Part shown: positions 45,637 through 56,389 of the stretch, one piece after another
How positions within the stretch are numbered: the stretch's first letter is position 1
Layout: each line of letters opens with the position of its first letter
DNA from: Ehrlichia sp052043515
GTDB taxonomy: Bacteria > Pseudomonadota > Alphaproteobacteria > Rickettsiales > Anaplasmataceae
Reading direction: 5' to 3'
DNA: 64,000 nt
Assembly (NCBI GenBank): GCA_052043515.1
Contig: JBQEQX010000001.1
Span: forward strand, 372,001 to 436,000
Position numbers and translations under genes: made by a program
The notes under the pieces: model-generated
Database searches by the model: none
Seen by the model: only the letters and a program-made list of their open reading frames with translations
What the model was told of the DNA's origin: nothing

Positions 45637-45638
45637 GT

Positions 45639-46526
45639 ATGGGATCAAAATGTGACTCTATTAAGTTCTCATTACTAAGTGAAATATCAGATTACTGGAA
45701 CTTGCTTAAACCAAGGATCATGTCTCTTGTGGTACTTACAGGAGTTACTGGTATTATTATTGCCCCAGGTAATATTCATCCATTTATTGCTATTGTTAGT
45801 AGTTTGTGCATAGCCTTAGGTTCTGGAGCTGCAGGAGCAATAAACATGTGGTATGACAGTGATATAGATGCATTGATGAAAAGAACTAAAAATCGTCCTA
45901 TACCATCTGGCAAGATTTCTAGATCTAATGCTCTTGAACTTGGATTAGTGTTATCTGTAATATCTGTAACAGTGATGATGATTGCTGTCAACTACATATC
46001 AGGAATTCTGTTAGCTATCAGCATCATGTATTATGGTCTTGTATATACAATGTATCTTAAAAGGAGAACTCCACAAAACATCGTTATAGGCGGTGCAGCA
46101 GGGGCATTTCCTCCAATAATTGGATGGACTTCTGTCACTGGATCTGTCTCTATAGAGAGTTTAGTACTATTTCTAATTATATTTATGTGGACGCCTCCGC
46201 ATTTTTGGGCACTTTCACTATTAAACTACCAAGAATATGAAAAGGCAAAAGTGCCCATGATGCCTGTTAAACGTGGAATATTAATCACCAAAATTTACAT
46301 ATTAGTATATAGCAGCTTATTACTACCTATAACATTATTGCCAGGATTATTCATAAAAAACTGTCTACTATATGAAACGTGTGCAATACCGCTTGGAATA
46401 ATATTCGTATTTAAGGCATTTAAAGTACTTACCTCAAACAACCCCAACCAATACAGAGCAATGTTTACCTATTCTATTGCCTATCTTTTTATACTATTCA
46501 CATGTATTATCCTCTCTAGCTTTTAA
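45639..46526 (+). CDS. ctaB: Protoheme IX farnesyltransferase
   Basis: 295 residues from ATG 45639. A TTG at 45633 overlapping the coxA stop is an alternative start. It converts heme b to heme o for cytochrome oxidase. UbiA-family prenyl-diphosphate sites are seen as NMWYDSDIDALMKRTKNRP (first Asp-rich motif) and the second loop with FMWTPPHFWALSLLNYQEYEKA. About eight membrane helices. The direct link to coxBA fits its role. Confidence 0.94.
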   Translation: MGSKCDSIKFSLLSEISDYWNLLKPRIMSLVVLTGVTGIIIAPGNIHPFIAIVSSLCIALGSGAAGAINMWYDSDIDALMKRTKNRPIPSGKISRSNALELGLVLSVISVTVMMIAVNYISGILLAISIMYYGLVYTMYLKRRTPQNIVIGGAAGAFPPIIGWTSVTGSVSIESLVLFLIIFMWTPPHFWALSLLNYQEYEKAKVPMMPVKRGILITKIYILVYSSLLLPITLLPGLFIKNCLLYETCAIPLGIIFVFKAFKVLTSNNPNQYRAMFTYSIAYLFILFTCIILSSF

Positions 46527-46670
46527 TGCTCGGCACTTTTATAACACCGGCTTTATCTGAACCACTTACTCATCACTTCCTCACTCACGGCTATTTTTTG
46601 ATGTATAAAAAAACATCTCTACTATTACATGTACCACTATACAGGTTTTTCAAAATAACACTCAAATATT

Positions 46671-47429
46671 CTACTTATCACTAACTGGCTCCTTATACCA
46701 CCCAGTACCTATACAACATTCTTTGAGTAAAAACATATAGTTCTCATAAGCGGCAACATCGCCTAGTGCTAAATACGCCTCAGCAATCCTATATATACTT
46801 TCCGAATAGTACTTTGTATCTTTGTACTTATTTAATATCACAGTGAAACGTTTAATAGCAGCAACATATTCTCCACGTTGTAAGTAGAACTTACCTATTG
46901 AAAATTCCTTAGCAGCAATATGTTGATGAACAAGATCCAACTTTCTCACAACCTCATCCAAATATATAGATTTAGGAAACAGACGTATAAATTCATCTGA
47001 CAACTCTAGCACCTTATGTAAAACAGTTTGATCGCGATCTACATCATTAATTTGCATATAATTCGCCATTATTCTTAGATAATAAGCAAAATCAATATCT
47101 TTACTGTCAGGATAAAGTTGAATGTAATCATCTGCATACATCGCAGCACGAGAATAATCTGTCAGTTCGTAATTCAAAAATGACATCATAAGACGTGCTT
47201 TGATTGCTATAGGAGAAAACGGATATAGATTATCTATTTCTTCAAGGTCTTTTAACGCCTCTTTATATTCTTTAGCACCAGATCTCTTTAATGCACTTTC
47301 ATATATTTCTTCTGGCGTTCTATTTTCAACGAATTTTACATTCCCTTTAGGGATGTAAGAACAGCTTACCATCATGAAACAACAAAACAGCACGCCAAGA
47401 ATAGTTTTAACAATTTTAAAGTGATGCAT
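46671..47429 (-). CDS. bamD: Outer membrane protein assembly lipoprotein BamD
   Basis: 252 residues. A lipoprotein signal peptide ends at the lipobox (MMVSC, Cys23). TPR repeats follow, beginning PEEIYESALKRSGAKEYKEALKDLEEIDNLYP. BamD is the essential lipoprotein partner of BamA in inserting outer membrane beta-barrels. The length is normal. It is convergent with ctaB and divergent from purD. Confidence 0.93.
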   Translation of the reverse strand: MHHFKIVKTILGVLFCCFMMVSCSYIPKGNVKFVENRTPEEIYESALKRSGAKEYKEALKDLEEIDNLYPFSPIAIKARLMMSFLNYELTDYSRAAMYADDYIQLYPDSKDIDFAYYLRIMANYMQINDVDRDQTVLHKVLELSDEFIRLFPKSIYLDEVVRKLDLVHQHIAAKEFSIGKFYLQRGEYVAAIKRFTVILNKYKDTKYYSESIYRIAEAYLALGDVAAYENYMFLLKECCIGTGWYKEPVSDK

Positions 47430-47603
47430 AATTACTCACCCGCAATATACACTGTAAATACAAATGTTTATTGAAACATAAAGACGTATCCTAGACAAGG
47501 AATTTTTACGAATACCCATTATAATCTAGATTAACATAACTATTGACAACTATGAGATAGATACTAAAATCTACCATTAGTTCAACTTAAGGAAGCATGT
47601 TAG

Positions 47604-48870
47604 ATGAATGTACTCGTGATTGGTTCTGGTGGGCGGGAGCACTCAATGTTGCATTATATACGCAAATCTACGTTGTTAAACAAGCTATTTGTTGCTCCAG
47701 GACGTGAAGGAATGTCTGACTTGGCTCAAATAGTAGACGTGGACATTACCAATACCATAGAGGTAATTCAAATATGTAAGAAAGAAAAAATTGAACTGGT
47801 GGTAATAGGTCCGGAGACTGCATTAGTTAATGGACTATCAGATGCATTGACGGAAGAAGGTATACCAGTTTTTGGTCCATCTAAGGCAGCAGCTCGCCTT
47901 GAGTCTTCAAAGGGATTTACAAAGGAACTTTGCATAAGGTATGGTATACCTACGGCAAAGTATGGTTATTTTATTGATCCTGGTTCAGCTTATAAGTTCA
48001 TCAATAAACATAAGTTACCTTTGGTAGTAAAAGCAGATGGTTTAGCACAAGGTAAAGGTACAATTATATGTCATACGCAGGAAGAAGCCTATAATGCCGT
48101 AGATGCAATGCTGATCTACAATAAATTTGGAGAAGCTGGCTGTGCAATAATAATTGAGGAATTTCTTGAAGGGAAAGAAATCAGCTTTTTTACGTTAGTT
48201 GATGGTTCTAACCCAGTAATACTTGGTGTGGCACAGGATTATAAAACTATAGGCGATAACAATAAAGGACCTAACACTGGAGGAATGGGATCGTATTCTA
48301 AACCGAATATAATTACGCAAGAAATGGAGCATATAATAATCCAAAAGATAATATATCCGACTATCAAAGCAATGTTCAATATGAATATACAATTTAGGGG
48401 GATGTTGTTTGCTGGTATTATAATAAAGAAAAATGAACCTAAGCTGCTTGAATATAATGTCCGCTTCGGTGACCCTGAAACACAGTCAATATTACCAAGA
48501 TTGAATTCTGATTTTCTTAAACTTTTATCACTCACTGCCAAGGGTAAGTTAGGCAATGAATCAGTTGAATTAAGTAAAAAAGGCTGCTTTGTGTGTCGTA
48601 GTTGCTAGTCGCGGATATCCAGGTGAGTATAAGAAAAATTCAATAATTCGTGGAATAGAAAATATTGAAAAACTACCTAATGTTCAATTGTTACATGCAG
48701 GAACGAGAAGAGAAGGCAACAACTGGGTGTCGGATTCTGGCAGAGTAATTAATATTGTAGCTCAGGGTGATAACTTAGCAAGTGCGAAGCACCAGGCATA
48801 CGCCGCTCTAGACCTATTGGACTGGCCAGATGGAATATACAGATATGACATAGGATCATGTGCCCTATAG
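47604..48870 (+). CDS. purD: Phosphoribosylamine-glycine ligase (one frameshift)
   Basis: 421 residues after repair; ATP-grasp enzyme of purine synthesis that joins glycine to phosphoribosylamine. The N-terminal VLVIGSGGREHSM and the ATP-grasp block VVKADGLAQGKGTIICHTQ are complete, with GPNTGGMGSYS and YNVRFGDPETQ in the active site. The break is at six A (48576-48581). With five it reads LSKKAALCVVVASRGYPGEY into the C-terminal domain. The start ATG 47604 is in line with the family N-terminus. Confidence 0.94.
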
Positions 48871-49032
48871 TGTGACATTTGTCTCATAGAGTTGTATTAA
48901 ATAATAGAGTCTAGTTTTTGTCTTTGCGAGCGCTATATGATTTCTTTTTTCTCTATTTTTAAAGTGAAAAATTCTCTTTAATCTGTGAATTTTAAGAATT
49001 ATGATGCAAAACTTTTCAAATTAAAATTAGTA

Positions 49033-49061
49033 TTGACAGTAGATGTCAGTATTGTTACATT
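49033..49061 (+). promoter_or_regulatory. Candidate promoter of yajC
   Basis: TTGACA (49033-49038), 17-base spacer, TACATT (49056-49061), 31 bases before the ATG. The -35 overlaps a small inverted repeat, TGACA-gtaga-TGTCA. Consensus only. Confidence 0.4.
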
Positions 49062-49092
49062 ACTACGGTTGGTTTGTTAACATGGTACTAGG

Positions 49093-49477
49093 ATGTCGTT
49101 CGTTTCTGGGGTTTTTGCAGCAGCAGCAACAGTGCCAGCTTCAGGAGTAGCAGGAATAGGGAGTTCGGTCGCTGGATTGATTCCTTTACTGTTGATTTTT
49201 TGTGTTTTCTACTTTTTTTATTATTAGGCCGCAACAAAGGAAGATCAGAGAACATAACAAGCTGTTGGAAAGTGTAAAGAAGGGTGACAAGGTTGTTGTT
49301 TCCAGTAGCATATTGGGCTCGGTTACAAAGGTTGACTCAGCAGCTGGGCATTTCCTTATAGAGATTGCAGAAGGGGTTGAAATTAAGGTACTGAAGTCTT
49401 CAATATCTGAAGTGTTGAATAAAAGTGTGAAAACCGGTTCCGTTGGTGAGAAATCTGCTTCTGCTGTAAACAACTGA
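49093..49477 (+). CDS. yajC: Sec translocase accessory subunit YajC (one frameshift)
   Basis: 127 residues after repair. An Ala/Gly-rich N-terminus (residues 5-28) leads into one membrane helix (AGLIPLLLIFCVFYFF). The run of seven T (49213-49219) breaks the frame. With six it continues FIIRPQQRKIREHNKLLESVKKGDKVVVSSSILG, the YajC hallmark. YajC associates with SecDF on the inner membrane. Read from 49202 alone, most of the membrane anchor is missing. Confidence 0.92.
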
Positions 49478-49522
49478 TTTTTGCTTATCAAAGCCGTGTA
49501 TCAGTAGTGCTAAGTACTTGTA

Positions 49523-49732
49523 GTGGTCTTGCATGTTTTATTGTGTAATCTTTACAAGCGTGACTTTACAGATATGCGTTTAAGCCTGGCGGGGCTTGGT
49601 TTGCTGAACTCGTCTAACTTAAGTGGTGCTTATTGTAAACAATATACGGCATACTATAACCCAACTGTAGTAAAGAAAAATACCATTAGAACCGTTACAG
49701 CCGTCATCAAAATTATAGGGGAGAGATTTTAA
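49523..49732 (+). CDS. Small hypothetical open frame
   Basis: 69 codons from a GTG, or 52 from ATG 49574. No family resemblance, no clear ribosome site and no membrane segment. The middle is a little richer in G+C than the surroundings (CTGGCGGGGCTTGG), which is the only reason to keep it. It lies between yajC and the convergent dnaN. It may well be non-coding. Confidence 0.15.
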   Translation: MVLHVLLCNLYKRDFTDMRLSLAGLGLLNSSNLSGAYCKQYTAYYNPTVVKKNTIRTVTAVIKIIGERF

Positions 49733-49822
49733 ATCACATATCCATCAAATTTTAGCAGTACAAACAAGACATTTTTCCATAAATCCTGCCAACTAAACAA
49801 GCCATAAGAAAAAACCCTGTCA

Positions 49823-50953
49823 CTAACTCTGTATCCTCATCGGCATAATAATATAAGTGGCATTATCTATATTTTCTTCTTCCTGAATTAAAATAGCTGT
49901 ACTAGCATCATAAAACGATAGAAGACATTTCCCATTAATGGAATACAATGCTTCAATCAAATACCTAGCATTTAGCCCGATAGTCATATCTGGACCAGAA
50001 TAATCAACCTCTACTTCCTCCCTAGCATCACCTTGATCTGAAGAAGCAGCACTGAGGATTAGTATACCATTAACAAATCGTAACTTTATTACTTTTACTT
50101 TATCAAACACCACCACAGATACACGATCTATTGCATTAGATAACACTCCAGACTCAATCAGTACACTTTTATCATGAGATTTTGGTATAATAGCGTTATA
50201 ATCTGGAAAGGTACCATCTATTACCTTAGACATTAAAATATATTCCTTATACTCAAAACAAATCTTTCTGTCTGACAAACTAATTGACACCAAATCATTT
50301 CCACTACCATGACCTACTATTTTTAAAATTTCGTTTACTGTTTTCTTGGGAACTATGATTCCAAAATCTGAAAGAACATTTTGAGAATTATTTAATTTCG
50401 CTAGCGACAGTCTATGTCCATCTGTAGCAGCACAACATAAAACACCATTGGATGTATGAACATATAATCCATTCAAATTAAATCTACTTTCCTCTACAGA
50501 AATTGCAAATTTAGTTTTACCAAACAGACTAATTAATTCAGATACTTGCAAAGTAAACTTACTTTGTAACTCATTATTCTCAATCACAGGGAATTTTTCT
50601 ACATCAACTACAGGCAGGAAAAACTCTGTGCGACCACACTCTATAGTTAATCTACCGTCTTTACCAATAACAAATTTAATTTCAAAATCATTAAGTAGTT
50701 TTTTTACTATATCATAAAGGAGTTGAGCAGAAACAACAACAATTCCCTTCACACTAACACGAGCAGAAATAGAAGCAACAATTGAAATATCAAGGTCTGT
50801 AGATGTTAAATTAATTTCTTGATCCCTTACTTCAATTCTCACACATGACAATACAACAATACTGTGACGCTTTTCTATAACACTATTAATATAAGACAAA
50901 GCCTGCAAAAGCTTATCCTTACTAACAAAAAACTTTAATTTAATATCACTCAT
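49823..50953 (-). CDS. dnaN: DNA polymerase III beta subunit (sliding clamp)
   Basis: 376 residues in three clamp domains. The start KLKFFVSKDKLLQALSYINSVIEKR and the ending AILIQEEENIDNATYIIMPMR fit the family (final M-P-M-R instead of the commoner M-P-M-R-L). The internal AATDGHRLSLAK block of domain two is intact. It forms the ring that tethers polymerase III to DNA. It is not linked to dnaA or recF. An RNase D-like gene is upstream on the same strand. Confidence 0.95.
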   Translation of the reverse strand: MSDIKLKFFVSKDKLLQALSYINSVIEKRHSIVVLSCVRIEVRDQEINLTSTDLDISIVASISARVSVKGIVVVSAQLLYDIVKKLLNDFEIKFVIGKDGRLTIECGRTEFFLPVVDVEKFPVIENNELQSKFTLQVSELISLFGKTKFAISVEESRFNLNGLYVHTSNGVLCCAATDGHRLSLAKLNNSQNVLSDFGIIVPKKTVNEILKIVGHGSGNDLVSISLSDRKICFEYKEYILMSKVIDGTFPDYNAIIPKSHDKSVLIESGVLSNAIDRVSVVVFDKVKVIKLRFVNGILILSAASSDQGDAREEVEVDYSGPDMTIGLNARYLIEALYSINGKCLLSFYDASTAILIQEEENIDNATYIIMPMRIQS

Positions 50954-51035
50954 ATATCCTTATCAATCTCAAGCTACTGAGACGGTTATACAAACTAAAC
51001 AGAAACAAGTCAAGCATAGCTCTTTCCATATCCTA

Positions 51036-51665
51036 TTATGATGCATGACTAAATATATCAACATCATCCCACCCCGATAAATCAAGTTGAGCCCTTGTTG
51101 GAAGAAACTTAAAACAAGATTCTGCCAACTCTTGTTTATTTTCACGCTGTAACATAACATCTAGCTTACTTTTCAACGCATGTAAATATACTACATCTGA
51201 AGCAGCGTAATTCAACTGATCAGACGTTAAGCTTTCCTTCCCCCAATCAGATGACTGTTGAACTTTATTAAGTTTTACACCTAGTAAATCATAGCACAAC
51301 TCTCTTAACCCATGATGATCCGTATATGTTCTAACCAATTTCGAAGCTATCTTAGTGCAATAACAAGGTGTGGCCCATACACCAAGATAATACCGCATCA
51401 CAGCAATATCAAAACGAGCAAAATGAAAAATTTTAGTTATGCTTGAATCTGAAAGAACATTCACTAGATTAGGAGCACTATAGTCACCTGAAAACTTGAC
51501 CAAGTGTGCATTACCATCACCACCAGATAACTGAACTAAACATAATCTATCCCTCCTACAGACTAACCCCATGGTTTCCGTATCAACAGCAACAGCACCG
51601 TTAAACTTTAACCCATCAGGCAAATCACAGTTATGTATAAATACAGGCACGCAAATCCCCTCCAC
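51036..51665 (-). CDS. RNase D-like 3'-5' exonuclease
   Basis: 209 residues, a DEDD exonuclease domain without the HRDC tail of full-length RNase D. The ExoI motif is AVDTETMGLVCRRDRLCLVQL. ExoII is HFARFDIAVMRYYLG, and ExoIII is LNYAASDVVYLHAL with the Tyr and Asp of the DEDDy class. Such short forms are common in alphaproteobacteria and probably trim tRNA or other stable RNA 3' ends. It lies between dnaN and ctrA, all on the minus strand. Confidence 0.9.
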   Translation of the reverse strand: MEGICVPVFIHNCDLPDGLKFNGAVAVDTETMGLVCRRDRLCLVQLSGGDGNAHLVKFSGDYSAPNLVNVLSDSSITKIFHFARFDIAVMRYYLGVWATPCYCTKIASKLVRTYTDHHGLRELCYDLLGVKLNKVQQSSDWGKESLTSDQLNYAASDVVYLHALKSKLDVMLQRENKQELAESCFKFLPTRAQLDLSGWDDVDIFSHAS

Positions 51666-51730
51666 CTATAAAATACATTAATACTCTTCACCCATTGTAC
51701 CACGCAGAAAAACACCCCTCAACTATTATG

Positions 51731-52525
51731 TCATGCTTCTTCAACATATTTTTTATCTTCTTCTTGCCCATAAACTGATTCAAGGTTGGAACCACTATTC
51801 CACCTATATCCTGCTCTATCATCACTCTCATCTTCATCAACACATTCTTTCAAAACATAACCACGTCCCCAAACGGTCTCTATGTAATTCTTTCCGTTAT
51901 TAGCAACCTTAAGTTTCTTACGAAGCTTACACATAAAAACATCAATTATTTTATCATCTGAAGGTTCATCTAACTCTCTATACAAGTGAGACAAAAACAT
52001 CTCTTTGGTTAGAACAGTTCCCAACCTAGATGACAACAACTCTATCATTCCATACTCTTTTTTAGTTAAATGAACAATCTCACCGTTACATTCAACACAC
52101 TTATGATCAAGATTTATTGCAATATTTCCAACACGCACTATCGATTCAGGATGTCCCCTAGTACGACGTACGATAGCTTTTATCCTAGCAAGTAACTCAC
52201 TTTTATGAAAAGGCTTAGTAACATAATCATCTGCACCATAATACAAACCTTTCACTTTATGTGACACTGATGAAATACAGGACAATATAAGTACTGGAAC
52301 TTTTATACCAGATTCTCTTAATTTTACTAAAATATCATACCCATCTATTTTACCAGGAAAATGTATATCCAATATGACAACATCATAATCATCATTCTTT
52401 GGGATTATACTTCCATAACAATCCTGAGCAGAAGTCATAGTTTCACAAAAATGTCCCTCTGAAGATAAAGAAGCCTCCACTGCTTTTGCACATGCAATAT
52501 CATCTTCTATTAATAATATACGCAT
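51731..52525 (-). CDS. ctrA: Cell-cycle response regulator CtrA
   Basis: 264 residues from the ATG at 52525, which has AGAGG upstream. A longer frame to 52579 is rejected. The receiver domain MRILLIEDD has the phospho-acceptor Asp53 (VVILDIHFPG) and the conserved VTKPF lysine. The OmpR-type winged helix reads HLTKKEYGMIELLSSRLGTVLTKEMFLSHLY and VFMCKLRKKL with VWGRGYVL. CtrA controls the cell cycle in alphaproteobacteria and developmental gene expression in Ehrlichia. The C-terminal tail (about 30 residues, acidic) is longer than in Caulobacter. Confidence 0.94.
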   Translation of the reverse strand: MRILLIEDDIACAKAVEASLSSEGHFCETMTSAQDCYGSIIPKNDDYDVVILDIHFPGKIDGYDILVKLRESGIKVPVLILSCISSVSHKVKGLYYGADDYVTKPFHKSELLARIKAIVRRTRGHPESIVRVGNIAINLDHKCVECNGEIVHLTKKEYGMIELLSSRLGTVLTKEMFLSHLYRELDEPSDDKIIDVFMCKLRKKLKVANNGKNYIETVWGRGYVLKECVDEDESDDRAGYRWNSGSNLESVYGQEEDKKYVEEA

Positions 52526-52903
52526 AAATACCTCTAAAAACTCAACAACTAACAAACTTAAACATAAAGCACTTAGCACTAATCTAAAGACATAATCAAC
52601 CTATAACCAAATATTCATCAAAAGTTAATACATAGTGTTACTATGCTATTCAAGTATAATAGTAAATTAAATGTAATATACTTTCACTGTGTTGCATATA
52701 TAACACAACATTACCCCAAAGACCAATAAACATATTATAGTGAATACACTTAATTTTTTTCAATTAGTAAAACACTCTACCGATTATATATAACCACAAG
52801 TTAATACTTTATTAATAATAAAAATGGTTAACACACGTTCTATTATACATTAATAAAAGCATATACACTAACATAAAATTTTGAAATACCATATTTACAC
52901 TTC
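52526..52903. other. Gene-free stretch upstream of ctrA
   Basis: 378 bases that must contain the ctrA promoter. The sequence GTTAACAC... and TTAAT-rich patches occur, but I could not confirm a TTAA-N7-TTAA CtrA box. Confidence 0.4.
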
Positions 52904-53540
52904 TCATAAAGACCTTGCATACCAAATTACTCTACCTAATATTTCCATATCTTCCAAATGACATTCGTAAGAAGAATATTTTTTTATTATCAGAAACCAC
53001 ATGTAATTTAATTTTCTGATTATCTTTTAAATACTCTAACCTCCTAATTGAAACACCAACCGAATCAACAATAACAAACAATCCAGCAGGATGAGGTATT
53101 TTATCTCCCACATCTACTAGCACAACATCTTGGTTCATTAATGTCGGAATCATACTATCCCCCTTAACATAGTATAACCGCAAATTCTTCATATTAGAAG
53201 TGAGATTAATATTTGAAGACAAATATAAATTAACATCACCAGAAGATGAAACCTTTCCATTCTCTAATTCTAAATTATGTACAGGCAATATATTCATATT
53301 ACTTTGTCCATAAGTATAATTATCATCGCTAATTAAATAAGATAATGAAACATTTAAGACCTTCGCTATTGCCATTAATTTTTTAGATGTAGGATTTGTT
53401 GACTTCCCACTTAGTATATCATATACAAAAGATTTTCCAACATCAGCTTTATGAGCTAATTCACGTGCATTTATTCCCATCTTATCCATTTGGTATTTCA
53501 TTCTAGTAACTATCATACTATTATCACTACTTGTTTTCAT
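52904..53540 (-). CDS. HTH / S24 LexA-like transcriptional regulator (one frameshift)
   Basis: 211 residues after repair. The N-terminal XRE/Cro helix-turn-helix is NARELAHKADVGKSFVYDILSGKS (residues 24-47). The C-terminal half is an S24 peptidase fold with GDSMIPTLMNQDVVLVD carrying the Ser nucleophile position. The break is at seven T on the plus strand (52979-52985). With six it reads VSDNKKYSSYECHLEDMEILGRVIWYARSL, which completes the S24 fold. The position of the catalytic Lys (VKRL in LexA) is IRRL here, so self-cleavage is doubtful. AAGGTG precedes the ATG. Palindromes lie 63-94 bases upstream. Confidence 0.87.
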
Positions 53541-53602
53541 AATTCACCTTACAGTTAATATTTATTACATTTTTGTACAATTTAAAGTACATAAACTCAA
53601 GC

Positions 53603-53634
53603 AATAATTGAATTATTCACTAATAGTGAATAAT
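53603..53634 (-). promoter_or_regulatory. Overlapping palindromes, likely operator of the S24/HTH gene
   Basis: ATTATTCAC-TAATA-GTGAATAAT (53612-53634) has perfect 9-base arms. It overlaps AATAATT-G-AATTATT (53603-53617) with 7-base arms. They lie 63-94 bases upstream of the regulator's ATG. Repressors of the Cro/CI/LexA type bind such dyads and usually control their own gene. Confidence 0.5.
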
Positions 53635-54463
53635 AAATCATAAAATTACTAGTTAGTAGTTCTAAGATTTATATAAAATCAGCAGTTGTATATAAAGAAA
53701 ATAATTTGTGCGTTTCTAATCATAAAGTTTTATCAATATAGACTCATAGACTGCTAAGTATACAATAAATACTGATATAAAAGCTTAGACTAACTATTAA
53801 TTTATTATAACTAGTATATAAATTTTAATTATCCAATTTGACGAGAACGAAGGCCAGCATTGAGTATTTGTTTTTATAAAAACACACTTTTTTAAAAATT
53901 CTTTAAAAACAAATTGAGTTTAACAAATCTCAAACCTATCTCTAAATTGATTTAACGTTTATATATAAACAACCTATATCAGTTACAACTAATAAAGTTT
54001 ATTTAATCACCTTTGATAGCCTTTTCAAGAAAACCTACCTAACTTAAACTAGGATCAATCCTAAATATATAAAAAATGTATTAAATCTCTGTATACAGAA
54101 ACTATTACCCACACATTTCATAAGTGTTTTATTTTTGCAACATCTAGATAATGTCAATGAAAAAATTTATACCTTTCCAGCTTAACTCAAATATTTTTAC
54201 TCAACTAAGATATTTAAATACCGATACTTTTTTTTCAGCTTCATAACATCAAACCCACATAAACTAATATCTCATATAGAAAAAGCCCAACCCATATCGA
54301 AGCATACAAAAGCTTATATTACCGCAACCAAACAAATCACACACTTCAAAGGTAGAAACCTAATGCTTTCCCAGTACGATGAAATACTAAATTACAGTAA
54401 AGAATTCTCCCGATTCATAAAGAACCGATATTTCCGAAATATTCAACTAAAATACCTTTTTCT
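53635..54463. other. Gene-free stretch
   Basis: 829 bases between the regulator's upstream region and ppa. Stops in all frames. No repeats or RNA genes recognised. Confidence 0.5.
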
Positions 54464-54982
54464 TTATTTAACTATAGCATTTAATATAATCTCCTCTGCA
54501 ACCTTTATATCTCTCCAACCTTCCACGGATACAAACTTATTGTCTTCTAACTTTTTATAAAAAGTAAAGAAATGAGATATTGAGTTTAAAAACAATTCAG
54601 GAAAATCAGAATAATTTTTTATAGCAGCATAATATGCATCCACTTTATCTAAAGGTACAGCCAATATCTTCATATCCTCTCCACCTTCATCATGCATAAC
54701 CAACACTCCTACGGGTCTTGCACAAATCATTGCACCAGACATTATAGGAAATCTAGATACAACTAAAACATCAACAGGATCACCGTCCCCAGCACAAGTA
54801 TGTGGTATAAATCCATAATTACACGGATAATACATAGATGTAGGCAAAAATCTGTCAACACAAAATAAACCCTTCTCCTTATCAAATTCATACTTTACTG
54901 GGCAAGAATTCTGACTAATTTCAATAACAACATTTATTTCTTTAGGTAGATTATTACCACTAATTACACCATCTAAATTCAT
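54464..54982 (-). CDS. ppa: Inorganic pyrophosphatase
   Basis: 172 residues from ATG 54982, with AAGAG upstream. The frame extends to 55045, but that stretch is unlike the family. It hydrolyses pyrophosphate. The signature DGDPVDVLV, the metal site residues and the ending KFVSVEGWRDIKVAEEII are intact, and the size is that of the hexameric bacterial enzyme. It is located alone between two gaps. Confidence 0.95.
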   Translation of the reverse strand: MNLDGVISGNNLPKEINVVIEISQNSCPVKYEFDKEKGLFCVDRFLPTSMYYPCNYGFIPHTCAGDGDPVDVLVVSRFPIMSGAMICARPVGVLVMHDEGGEDMKILAVPLDKVDAYYAAIKNYSDFPELFLNSISHFFTFYKKLEDNKFVSVEGWRDIKVAEEIILNAIVK

Positions 54983-55338
54983 AACCAATCTCTTAATACA
55001 ATACAAATTAATAAAAAACGAAATACCATGTAATTTATTACACAATAAATAGTTTTATCAAGTACATAAATTATAAGTACACAAGATTTTTAAACAACAC
55101 AATATAAATTAGGTTCAATATTAACAATAAATATCAACCCAAGTGAATTTAGCATATCTTCATCGAAGATACTATTCAAGGCAGATTCATACAAACACAT
55201 GGTACTATAATCTTTATAGATTGGTTGCGCTTAACTTAATAAACTCAATATCAACCTCACTTCTCCATACATAAACAACAAAACTTGTAAGAAAATCCCT
55301 TGCAAGGTATCAACATATTTATATTAAAATGTTACATA
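54983..55338. other. Gene-free stretch
   Basis: 356 bases between argC and ppa on the same strand. A+T-rich and closed in all frames. Confidence 0.45.
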
Positions 55339-56381
55339 TTAAAAATAAGGTATATTCGATAAGGCTACGGTTTCATCATAAGACATCATAACATTTAAAT
55401 TCTGTATTGCCTGACCTGCAGCTCCCTTCAACAGATTATCTATAACAGAGATTATAATAACCGTATTAGGCACCCTTCCTGCAAAAATTCCTAAATGACA
55501 ACAGTTTGTCCCTATAACAGATTTAGTAGTTACAGATTTTTCTTCATCGATAGATACAAATACTGAATCTTTATAAAAAAAGTAACAACGCCTCTCGTAC
55601 ATCAATTAAAGATACTTCTTCTTCTAATTCAAGATATATACTAGACATCATACCCCTTTTTTACTGGGATCAAACTAGGTACAAATTGTAAATTAATATT
55701 TTCCTGACATGCAGCAAAACATAGCTCCTGTTCTATTTCAGGAATATGTCTATGGTCTGAAACTTTATATGATTTCATAATATCATAAACTTCACAGAAA
55801 AGTTTATCTTGAGCTAGAGATCTCCCAGCTCCACTAACACCTGACTTGGCATCAACTATTATATTATTACTCTTTACTAAACGGAGCCTTAGCAACGGAA
55901 ACAATGGTATTAATACAGAAGTTGGATAGCACCCTGGACAAGCTACAAAATTAGATTTTTGAATATCCTCATAATATATCTCCGTCAAACCGTACACAAA
56001 ATCTTTTATAAGATCTGGACAATAATGTAACCCATACCACTTTTTGTATATATTAACGTCTTTAATTCTAAAATCAGCTGATAGATCTATAATTTTAACA
56101 TCACCATGAATTTTTCGTACAACTTCACTTGACTTACCATGAGGTAAACATAAAAAAACAACATCCACTTTTGACAAATCAATATCATTAAAAGACGAAA
56201 TACTAACAGATATATTATCACTTGAGATGTGAGAGTAACTAGAAGACAGTAACTCACCCACCGAATGAGTTGCACACAAATACTTTATCTTAACCATAGG
56301 GTGAGACAACAACAAACGTACCAGCTCGACACCGACATAACCTGTAGCTCCAACGACAGCAACTGATATCTGATGACTCAT
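55339..56381 (-). CDS. argC: N-acetyl-gamma-glutamyl-phosphate reductase (two frameshifts)
   Basis: 346 residues after repair. It makes N-acetylglutamate semialdehyde in arginine synthesis. The N-terminal nucleotide fold VAVVGATGYVGVELVRLL and the catalytic Cys in ACPGCYPTS are intact. The breaks are at the C4/T6 junction 55653-55662 (one base too many; C4 to C3 gives IPVKKGMMSSIYLELEEE) and at seven A 55575-55581 (to 6, giving ALLLFYKDSVFVSID). The tail ends DETVALSNIPYF, as in the family. It follows rpsI after eight bases, in one operon with rplM. Confidence 0.93.
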
Positions 56382-56389
56382 GAAGGAGA

